Shown here piece after piece: positions 45,197 through 52,003 of a stretch of 64,000 nucleotides of DNA. Made by a program: the position numbers and the translations under genes. Source of the DNA: Marinobacter sp. SS13-12 (GTDB lineage Bacteria; Pseudomonadota; Gammaproteobacteria; Pseudomonadales; Oleiphilaceae); the NCBI RefSeq assembly GCF_030227115.1, contig NZ_JASSUA010000003.1, positions 310,001 to 374,000 on the forward strand, given 5' to 3'. The first letter of the stretch is position 1; each line of letters begins with the position of its first letter. The notes under the pieces are model-generated. The model did not search any database, was not told the DNA's origin, and worked only from the letters and a program-made list of their open reading frames with translations.

Positions 45197-45612
45197 AGGT
45201 TAAGGGGCAAGTCGTAAGCGCCTGCGTGATCCGCGTCGCTGGCTCAGTTCAGCAAGGGGAACTGGGTGGAAAATCGCTGGGAGTTCGGAGTTCGGAGTTC
45301 GGAGTTCGGAGTTCAGAGTTCAGAGTTCAGAGTTCAGAGTAATATATTGTTAAATTTAGGAAAAATTGTAAATGGTGCTCTTATAATTGTGATAGAAGTG
45401 ATCATATCCGCCATTTGCGTATGTACTCTTGTGATCATTTGGGGATGTGTTGCGACGCACTACAACGGGCATTGGATGGCAAAGTGGTATGGCACAATGG
45501 TGATGTTCCCCAAACGGTTTACACAGATGTATTTACAGGCTCTCTTTAATTGGCGAAGGCAATGTCGGACAAGCGACGGCCTAACCCCATTGATCACCGT
45601 GAGAAGGACCCA
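45197..45612. other. 416-bp region with a tandem repeat and AT-rich leader
   Basis: This stretch separates the leftward dehydrogenase from the rightward binding-protein gene. It contains the GAGTTC heptamers (45281-45340), then a strongly AT-rich run (45340-45400), and a hydrophobic open frame listed separately. No tRNA, terminator or clear sigma-70 promoter is evident. Confidence 0.5.
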
Positions 45613-45616
45613 ATGA
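45266..45616 (+). CDS. Doubtful small membrane protein whose N-terminus is heptamer-encoded
   Basis: From GTG at 45266 (AGGGG upstream) a 116-codon frame reads through the heptamer repeat (WEFGVRSSEFGV-type repeats). It then encodes a long hydrophobic stretch (about 35-65, NGALIIVIEVIISAICVCTL, then VIIWGCV) and a basic tail. Its TGA overlaps the ATG of the next gene (ATGA), which would fit coupling. The repeat frame gives nonsense-looking sequence known from many unrelated genomes, and no family is recognised. It may well be non-coding. Confidence 0.25.
   Translation: MENRWEFGVRSSEFGVQSSEFRVQSNILLNLGKIVNGALIIVIEVIISAICVCTLVIIWGCVATHYNGHWMAKWYGTMVMFPKRFTQMYLQALFNWRRQCRTSDGLTPLITVRRTQ
45281..45340. 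repeat. Heptanucleotide tandem repeat, 4 x GAGTTCG then 4 x GAGTTCA
   Basis: There are eight perfect 7-bp units in two blocks (45281-45308 and 45309-45336) plus a partial unit GAGT. The switch from G to A at position 7 divides the array exactly in half. The unit length is not a multiple of three, so copy-number change would shift any reading frame across it. Confidence 0.95.
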
Positions 45617-46353
45617 GAATAGGCCTGCTGATCATCGCAGCATTCTGGTGCCTTCCAGCTTCGTCCCAAACGCTCCAGATTATGGGGTCGGACGAGGGCT
45701 TTCTGCCATTTTATTACGGTAACAGCCTTAACAAGGGCATTCTGGTCGAGGTGATCAATGAGTTCAGCCTGGAGGCCGGTATCGCAGCCGATTTCCTCCC
45801 GCTGCCACGCAAACGGCAGGCCTGGGCCCTGGAAGAAGGACGAGCCAACGCGGTTTTCGCCAACCCGCTATGGATGCCGCTGCCGGACCAGATGCACACC
45901 GTCGGACCGGTGTTAACCTGGCGTGACCGTGTGTTCGCGCAACCTGGCCGACAAGCGGACTCCTTCGATGACCTTCAGGGCAGCATCTGCCTGCGCAAGT
46001 GGTTTGTCTACAGTGATCGACTAGAGGGGCGGATCGGTAACGATCTGGTCCGCCTTGACGCGTACAATGCCCAGCAGATGCTGAGCATGTTTCTGCACAA
46101 CCGGTGCGATTACGCCGTCATGAATGAAATGGAATTCCGGTTTCTGGCACTGCTGGTGCAAGTCGATCCGGACCGTTACAGCACGGAACTGATCGACGCC
46201 GATTGGCCGGTCTATCTTGGTATCCTCAAAACCGAGGCGGCTCTAATTGAAGCGGCGGAAGCTTTTTTCGCTACGCACACGATTGACGTGGAGGCCATGC
46301 TACACAAACTGCCGCCGCCGGACCGGCACGTCTCTATTCAGCCGGACCAGTAA
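45613..46353 (+). CDS. Periplasmic solute-binding protein, family 3-like
   Basis: The ATG at 45613 follows GAGAAGGA and gives 246 residues. A signal peptide is visible (IGLLIIAAFWCLPASSQ). The mature part starts with LQIMGSDEGFLPFYYGN and has the bilobed family-3 pattern (GILVEVINEFSLEAGIAADF, then PRKRQAWALEEGRANAVFAN). It looks like the ABC amino-acid binding-protein domain often found alone in gammaproteobacteria. No permease or ATPase gene is adjacent, so it may be a sensor or an orphan. The substrate is unknown. Confidence 0.8.
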   Translation: MRIGLLIIAAFWCLPASSQTLQIMGSDEGFLPFYYGNSLNKGILVEVINEFSLEAGIAADFLPLPRKRQAWALEEGRANAVFANPLWMPLPDQMHTVGPVLTWRDRVFAQPGRQADSFDDLQGSICLRKWFVYSDRLEGRIGNDLVRLDAYNAQQMLSMFLHNRCDYAVMNEMEFRFLALLVQVDPDRYSTELIDADWPVYLGILKTEAALIEAAEAFFATHTIDVEAMLHKLPPPDRHVSIQPDQ

Positions 46354-46449
46354 GGCAGTTGGCGGCCAAAATCACGCTCCTGCTGCAACTCACGAAGCCG
46401 GTACCAGCCGCCGACCAGCAACAGCGCGGCGAGATCAAACCGGACAGAG

Positions 46450-46713
46450 ATGGACAACTCCATCATCAAGGTGGCCGACTCATTCTGGAATATTCGCGGG
46501 TCGTTCAAGCTCGGGGGGCGTATTGATATCGGAACGCAGGCCTCCCTGGTACAGCTTGTGAGCGGCAACTTCGTGTTCCTGGACGGAATGCACGAGCTTT
46601 ATCCCCATGCGAAACTCTACGGTACGGCACTTCTCATCCGATGCCCCCTTACTCCGTGTACGCCGGTTCGATTCCGACCCGCGCCTCATGCCCACTTTAG
46701 GCGTCGGCTTTGA
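46450..46713 (+). pseudogene. Remnant of a metallo-beta-lactamase-fold (DUF4336-like) protein
   Basis: The frame starts DNSIIKVADSFWNIRGSFKL, then GGRIDIGTQASLVQL and SGNFVFLD, which looks like the first strands of an MBL-fold hydrolase. It then jumps directly to MHELYPHAKLYGTA, a segment I expect much later in such proteins, so an internal part is missing. The frame runs on into the tRNA-Cys repeat, giving the tell-tale TPVRFRPAP translation. No metal-binding HxHxDH motif remains. The family call is from memory. Confidence 0.5.
46651..46687 (+). repeat. Right direct repeat, displaced tRNA-Cys 3' end
   Basis: 35 of 37 bases match 43258-43294, and 46660-46687 is identical to 43267-43294 (T-arm and 3' acceptor strand). 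There is no 5' half of a tRNA here, so it is not a functional gene. Confidence 0.75.
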
Positions 46714-46885
46714 TCCGTGTTGTAACGCCGGGAGCCAGATGAACAGGCCAACTAAAAACGACGTAGTCCGATGCAAGTCCGACAGGCTGCTGGCGGCAAT
46801 CCGGCCGGATATGCTTCAATGAATGCTAAGTGGTCAGGCCAGCCAGTCAGGCTGACTTTGGTACCTTGAGGCCTGGACAAAAACA

Positions 46886-48601
46886 ATGAGCACAGACGAA
46901 GAAGTGGTCAAACGCCGGCGCTCTGCGCTTCGAGGCCGGCAACTCGAGCCGGCTTTGCTGTCGGAGCTGCGGGACCTGATTGGTGACGAACGTAGCGATT
47001 CGTCACTGCGCAGCCGTGAACGGCTGATTGAACACCTGCATGCCTTGCAGGACACCTACGGATACCTCTCCATGCCCCGGCTCCGGGCCCTAGCTTCTTT
47101 CATGAATCTGCCCATGGCCGCCATTTATGAAACGGCTACCTTTTACGCCCATTTCGACGTTATTCACGACGAACAAACGTCACCACCGGCAATAACCCTG
47201 CGTGTCTGTGATTCGCTTTCGTGCCAACTGGCCGGAGCAGAGGCGCTGCATCAGGATTTGATTGACGGGGCTAATCCTGCCCGGGTGAGGGTGCTGCGCG
47301 CGCCCTGCATGGGGCGCTGTGACACAGCACCGGTAGTAGCCGTTGGGCGTCATCATGTTTGCCCTGCCAATGCGTTCAATGTGGGTGATGCCGTGGAACA
47401 TGGGCAGGTTCAGCCAGAAGAACTCCGCTGGCAAGATCTTGCGGCTTACCGCTTGACGGGCGGTTATAGGTTGCTGGCAGATTGCCGCGAAGGCCGGGTA
47501 AGCGTCGAATCGCTGGCGAAGGAACTCGAGGATGCTGGCCTTCGCGGTCTCGGCGGCGCCGGATTTCCCACCTTCCGCAAATGGCAGGCCGTGCGTGCTG
47601 AGCCGGGGCCACGCTATGCGGTGATCAACGCCGATGAGGGTGAGCCGGGCACGTTCAAGGACCGCTATTACCTCGAACGAGAACCCCACGTCTTCCTGGA
47701 AGGCGCACTAGTTAGCGCCTGGGCGGTTGAGGCGAAGGCCCTGTACATTTACCTGCGGGACGAGTATCCCGGGCTGCACAGAGTGCTGACCGAAGCCATT
47801 GCCGAGCTGGAAGCGGCCGAAATCGTCGAGCCGGGTTTTATCATCCTGCGTCGTGGCGCCGGGGCCTATATCTGCGGTGAGGAATCCGCCCTTATCGAGT
47901 CCCTGGAGGGCAAACCTGGCAAGCCACGCCATCGCCCGCCATTCGTCGCCCAGAAAGGGCTCTTTGGCCAGCCCACGCTGGTGAATAACGTCGAGACGGT
48001 TTACTGGATTCCGCGCATCCATGCCCAGGGCGCTGAATGGTTCGCCAGCCAGGGGCGGCATGGTCGTCGCGGCCTTCGGAGCTTTTCGGTCTCCGGGCGG
48101 GTCGCGCGGCCTGGGGTGCATCTCGCCCCCGCGGGCATCACCCTTAATGAATTGGTAGAGGAATACTGCGGCGGCATGGCGGAAGGGCATCGACTCCTGG
48201 CCTATCTGCCCGGTGGGGCTTCCGGCGGCATATTGCCGGCCAGCAAAGCCGACATACCGCTGGATTTCGACACCCTGCAGGAGCACGGCTGTTTTATCGG
48301 CTCCGCAGCCGTGATCGTTCTGTCGGATCAGGACAATTTGGCCGACGCGGCTTCCAACCTTCTGGGCTTTTTCGCCGATGAGTCCTGCGGGCAGTGCACT
48401 CCCTGCCGTGTGGGTACCGAGAAAATGCTCACCTTGCTGAAACGCGACACCTGGGATGAGGAGACACTCCAGCAGTTGGCCAGAGTGATGGCGGATGCTT
48501 CCATCTGCGGTCTGGGCCAGGCCGCACCCAATCCGGTGCTGAGCCTGCTTCGAGACTTCCGCAGCGAACTGGCCAGCAGCAACCTGATCGCCAAGGGCTG
48601 A
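46886..48601 (+). CDS. NAD-linked formate dehydrogenase, fused gamma/beta (NuoE-NuoF-like) subunit
   Basis: This is the predicted diaphorase subunit passing electrons from formate to NAD+ via FMN. The 571-residue protein fuses a NuoE/FdsG-like [2Fe-2S] domain (about 30-165; Cys 108, 113, 141 and 145 in CDSLSC and CMGRC) to a NuoF/FdsB-like domain. The latter has the NADH/FMN segments GLRGLGGAGFPTFRKW and NADEGEPGTFKDRYYLERE, ICGEESALIESLEG, and the [4Fe-4S] ligands C501, C504 and C507 (CGQCTPC) plus a later Cys in SICGLG. In Cupriavidus FdsG and FdsB are separate, so this is a fusion. It is 17 bp upstream of the alpha subunit. Confidence 0.92.
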   Translation: MSTDEEVVKRRRSALRGRQLEPALLSELRDLIGDERSDSSLRSRERLIEHLHALQDTYGYLSMPRLRALASFMNLPMAAIYETATFYAHFDVIHDEQTSPPAITLRVCDSLSCQLAGAEALHQDLIDGANPARVRVLRAPCMGRCDTAPVVAVGRHHVCPANAFNVGDAVEHGQVQPEELRWQDLAAYRLTGGYRLLADCREGRVSVESLAKELEDAGLRGLGGAGFPTFRKWQAVRAEPGPRYAVINADEGEPGTFKDRYYLEREPHVFLEGALVSAWAVEAKALYIYLRDEYPGLHRVLTEAIAELEAAEIVEPGFIILRRGAGAYICGEESALIESLEGKPGKPRHRPPFVAQKGLFGQPTLVNNVETVYWIPRIHAQGAEWFASQGRHGRRGLRSFSVSGRVARPGVHLAPAGITLNELVEEYCGGMAEGHRLLAYLPGGASGGILPASKADIPLDFDTLQEHGCFIGSAAVIVLSDQDNLADAASNLLGFFADESCGQCTPCRVGTEKMLTLLKRDTWDEETLQQLARVMADASICGLGQAAPNPVLSLLRDFRSELASSNLIAKG

Positions 48602-48618
48602 AGGGGGGGGAAACAGCT

Positions 48619-51468
48619 ATGAGCACAAGCTTTACCCTGACACTGGACGACGTTGAAGTTCAGGCCTACCCCGGCGAAACCCTGTGGCAGGTCGCCAAGC
48701 GCGCCGGCGAAACTATCCCGCATCTTTGCTTCAAAGACGTCCCAGGATACCGCGCGGATGGCAATTGCCGCGCCTGCATGGTGGAAGTGGAGGGCGAGCG
48801 GGTGCTCGCCGCAAGCTGTATCCGCGAGGCAGCGCCCGGCATGGTGGTGCGAAGCGCAGCCTCCGCCCGTGCCCAGGACGCCCGCAGAGCTGTGCTGGAA
48901 TTGCTGCTGGCCGACCAGCCTGAGCAAGATAACAGCCCCGATCGATCAAGCCACCTCTGGGAAACGGCGGACCAACTGGCCATTGACGCCAGTGCCGTGC
49001 GCCAACGGCTTCCGGCCCGTTCTGAGCGCAACGAGCCCACGGTTCACCATGTTGCCCCGCGGTCGGATTCGCTGGCCCACGCCCGAGGCCATGACGCCAC
49101 TCATTCAGCCATGAATGTAAATCTGGATGCTTGCATCACCTGCGGCTTGTGCGAGCGCGCGTGCCGTGAGGTGCAGGGAAATGACGTTATCGGCCTGGCC
49201 CATCGTGGCGCGGCATCCAAGGTGGTGTTCGATTTCGATGACCCCATGGGAGACAGCACCTGCGTTGCCTGCGGCGAATGTGTACAGGCCTGCCCGACCG
49301 GGGCGCTGATGCCCGCGACCCTGATCGATGCCCAGGGCCGCGGAGACTCCGCCACGGCCGATCGCACCGTTGACTCCGTTTGCCCCTACTGCGGTGTCGG
49401 CTGCCAGTTGACGTATCACGTGAAAGACGAGCCTTCTGAGGCCGGAGAGCAGGGCGGGCGTATCCTTTATGTTGAAGGCAGAGACGGGCCCTCAAACCAG
49501 GGCCGGCTTTGTGTAAAAGGGCGCTTCGGCTTTGATTATCCCTCGCACCCGGCACGGCTCACCCGTCCGCTGATCCGCCGCGAGGGCGTACCCAAGGGGC
49601 TTGACCCCGAGTTTGATCCCGCCAATCCGTTAACCCACTTTCGAGAGGCAAGTTGGGAAGAGGCACTGGATCTTGCGGCAAACGGATTAACCCAGCTAAA
49701 AGCCCAGCACGGGCCGGATGCGCTCGCCGGCTTTGGCAGCGCCAAGTGCTCCAACGAAGAGGCCTGGCTGTTCCAGAAGCTGGTGCGCACCGGTTTCGGC
49801 TCCAACCACGTTGACCACTGCACGCGGCTTTGTCACGCCAGCTCCGTGGCGGCGCTGATGGAGTGCCTGGGCTCTGGCGCAGTCACCGCCTCCTTCATGC
49901 AGGCGCTCGAGGCCGACGTGGTGATCCTCACCGGCTGCAACCCGGCGGTAAACCACCCGGTGGCCGCCACCTACTTCAAACAGGCGGCACGCAACGGCAC
50001 CAGACTGATCATCATCGACCCCCGGGGCCAGGCGCTGGATGCCTATGCGTGGCGCAGCCTGCGTTTCTCGCCGGGTGGCGACGTGTCACTGTTTAACGCC
50101 ATGCTCAATGTGATTATCAGCGAAGGACTCTTTGATCAGGCCTACATCGATGCCCACACCGAGGGCTTCGAGGCACTGGCAGCCAGTGTTGCGGAGATGA
50201 CACCGGAGGTGATGAGCCCGGTCTGCGGCGTTGAACCAGAGGTCATTCGCGAAGTGGCCCGCGCATACGCGAAGGCCGAGAGAGCGATGATCTTCTGGGG
50301 CATGGGCATTTCCCAGCACGTGCACGGCACCGATAACGCCCGCTGCCTGATTTCCCTGGCCCTTACATGCGGCCACACTGGCCGGCCCGGCACCGGCCTG
50401 CATCCGTTGCGCGGGCAAAACAACGTTCAGGGCGCATCCGATGCTGGCTTGATTCCCATGGTATTGCCCGACTACCAACCGGTAGGAGACGCCCAGTTGC
50501 GCGCCGCCTTCGAAGAACTCTGGGACACCGAACTGGACCCGGAGCCCGGGCTCACCGTGGTGGAGATTATGAATGCCATCACGGCGGGGACGATCAAGGG
50601 CATGTGCATCCTCGGCGAGAACCCCGCGATGTCCGATCCCGATCTGACCCACGCCCGGGCCGCGCTCGGTGCCCTGGAGCACCTGGTGGTGCAGGACCTG
50701 TTCGTCACCGAGACCGCCCAGTTTGCCGACGTTATCCTGCCTGCCGCCGCCTGGTCGGAAAAGTCAGGCACCGTCACCAACACCAACCGGCAGGTGCAAA
50801 TGGGCCGGGCGGCACTGTCGCCGCCAGGGGAGGCAAAGCCTGACTGGTGGGTGATTCAGGAAATTGCCCGGCGTTTCGGGCTGGGTTGGAATTATGCCGG
50901 CCCCGAGCAAGTGTTTGAAGAAATGAAGCAGGGCATGCATTCACTCGATCATATCTCCTGGTCCCGCCTGGAACGCGAAGGTTCCGTGACCTACCCGTGC
51001 GCTGCTGACGACGAGCCAGGTCAGGACGTTGTCTTCTCTGATGCCTTTCCACGCGCCGGGGGCCGGGCCAGATTCTCTCCCACCTGGCCGCTGCCGCCGG
51101 ATGAGCCGGTGGATGAGGCCTATCCCATCGTGCTAACAACGGGGCGATTGCTTGAGCACTGGCACACCGGCGCCATGACCCGCCGCAGCCGGGTACTGGA
51201 TGAGCGGGAGCCCGAAGCGGCCGTCTATCTGGCACCCGCAGAGCTGGAACGCCTGGGCGTGACACCGGGCAATGCCATCCAGGTCGCCACCCGGCGCGGC
51301 AGCATTACCCTGACGGCACGGGCCGACCAGTCCATGCCCGAGGGCATGGTGTTTATACCCTTCGCCTTTGTGGAGGCGGCCGCCAACCTGCTCACCAACC
51401 CGGCGCTGGACCCGTTCGGGAAGATTCCGGAATTCAAGTATGCGGCGTGCCGGCTGAGCCCGGCCTAG
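48619..51468 (+). CDS. fdhF: Formate dehydrogenase alpha subunit (molybdenum/tungsten, FeS)
   Basis: This is the catalytic subunit oxidising formate to CO2. The 949-residue protein has an N-terminal plant-type [2Fe-2S] domain (about 1-80; GNCRACMVEVEG), a two-[4Fe-4S] ferredoxin module (about 170-235; ACITCGLCERACREV, CVACGECVQACPTGAL), and the catalytic part beginning with CPYCGVGC (254-261). The Mo ligand is cysteine C405, followed by catalytic H406 (CTRLCHASSVAALME), so it is a Cys, not selenocysteine, enzyme. A C-terminal molybdopterin dinucleotide domain ends the protein. GGGGGGG-type sequence precedes the ATG. No FdhD sulfurtransferase or delta subunit is adjacent. Confidence 0.94.
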   Translation: MSTSFTLTLDDVEVQAYPGETLWQVAKRAGETIPHLCFKDVPGYRADGNCRACMVEVEGERVLAASCIREAAPGMVVRSAASARAQDARRAVLELLLADQPEQDNSPDRSSHLWETADQLAIDASAVRQRLPARSERNEPTVHHVAPRSDSLAHARGHDATHSAMNVNLDACITCGLCERACREVQGNDVIGLAHRGAASKVVFDFDDPMGDSTCVACGECVQACPTGALMPATLIDAQGRGDSATADRTVDSVCPYCGVGCQLTYHVKDEPSEAGEQGGRILYVEGRDGPSNQGRLCVKGRFGFDYPSHPARLTRPLIRREGVPKGLDPEFDPANPLTHFREASWEEALDLAANGLTQLKAQHGPDALAGFGSAKCSNEEAWLFQKLVRTGFGSNHVDHCTRLCHASSVAALMECLGSGAVTASFMQALEADVVILTGCNPAVNHPVAATYFKQAARNGTRLIIIDPRGQALDAYAWRSLRFSPGGDVSLFNAMLNVIISEGLFDQAYIDAHTEGFEALAASVAEMTPEVMSPVCGVEPEVIREVARAYAKAERAMIFWGMGISQHVHGTDNARCLISLALTCGHTGRPGTGLHPLRGQNNVQGASDAGLIPMVLPDYQPVGDAQLRAAFEELWDTELDPEPGLTVVEIMNAITAGTIKGMCILGENPAMSDPDLTHARAALGALEHLVVQDLFVTETAQFADVILPAAAWSEKSGTVTNTNRQVQMGRAALSPPGEAKPDWWVIQEIARRFGLGWNYAGPEQVFEEMKQGMHSLDHISWSRLEREGSVTYPCAADDEPGQDVVFSDAFPRAGGRARFSPTWPLPPDEPVDEAYPIVLTTGRLLEHWHTGAMTRRSRVLDEREPEAAVYLAPAELERLGVTPGNAIQVATRRGSITLTARADQSMPEGMVFIPFAFVEAAANLLTNPALDPFGKIPEFKYAACRLSPA

Positions 51469-52003
51469 TTTTCAAAACCAAAGGACTCTTGCAGAATGTC
51501 CGCCGGCTTGAACAGCAGAGACAAGTGCTGACCCAGAACGGCAACAGCAACTCCGCCAGATAACCAACGACCTGGCGACCATCGAAAACAGCAGGCCGAG
51601 GCGATGAAAGGGCAAAACTATTCTGACCTGATCTAAAGGGAGCATCTATGTCTAATGTCGATGGCCGCGTCACTTAAGACTCCCCCCAAAGACCCGCTCG
51701 CTAGAGTACGTAACTGTTACATCAGTCGATTCCACTAAATGGCGAAAAAACTTTGTGGATACTTCTTGTCAGGCGAGAGCAATTGACCAAAGGATGCCTT
51801 AAGCCCCCTCATTATCGAGCGTGGCAAGAGCAGAGAGCCGTTCGATTTCTTAGCACCTTAGAGTGAAGGTTGTTTTTGATTATCTTGCTACACTGTCCAT
51901 ACTAGTTTCGTGACTTCTTGTTCATCAATATTCAGATGCTCTTTGTTTGTTGCAAGAAAAAAAACATTGAGCCCCCAGTAATTCAGTCGTATGGGAGCCA
52001 GTA
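51469..52003. other. 535-bp gap between formate dehydrogenase and the Z1 operon
   Basis: Base composition turns AT-rich across this stretch, marking entry into the defence block. In 51480-51610 two short frames (one continuing RLEQQRQVLTQ, the other QQQLRQITNDLATIEN) read like a frameshifted coiled-coil remnant; this is weak. No complete gene, tRNA or clear terminator is seen. The promoter for the operon must lie in 51700-51990 but no good consensus stands out. Confidence 0.4.

Larger units (their letters stand above)
43258..46687. mobile_element. Candidate tRNA-Cys-associated genomic island (decayed, no integrase seen)
   Basis: The segment between the two tRNA-Cys 3' copies is 3.4 kb. It holds a DUF3135 gene, an MDR dehydrogenase, a heptamer repeat with a coupled membrane frame, a periplasmic binding protein and a broken metallo-hydrolase. 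No recombinase, phage or transposase gene is present, so it is either a remnant or a passenger segment whose integrase has been lost. The left copy is the intact tRNA; the right copy is only the 3' half. Confidence 0.55.
46354..46885. other. Right end of the tRNA-Cys segment and formate dehydrogenase leader
   Basis: These 532 bp hold the decayed metallo-hydrolase frame and the right tRNA-Cys repeat. About 200 bp of unassigned sequence then lead to the dehydrogenase start. I see no complete gene. Confidence 0.5.

Noticed and set aside
45281..45340. The heptamer array as a CRISPR-like repeat
   Set aside because: Units are contiguous 7-mers with no spacers, so it is a simple tandem repeat.
43258..46687. 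An intact integrative element
   Set aside because: No integrase, relaxase or phage gene is present, so only a remnant or passenger segment is claimed.
46642..46700. A second tRNA-Cys gene
   Set aside because: Only the T-arm and 3' acceptor strand are present; the 5' half and anticodon arm are missing.
48619..51468. Formate dehydrogenase alpha as a selenocysteine protein
   Set aside because: The active site is cysteine C405 and there is no in-frame UGA.
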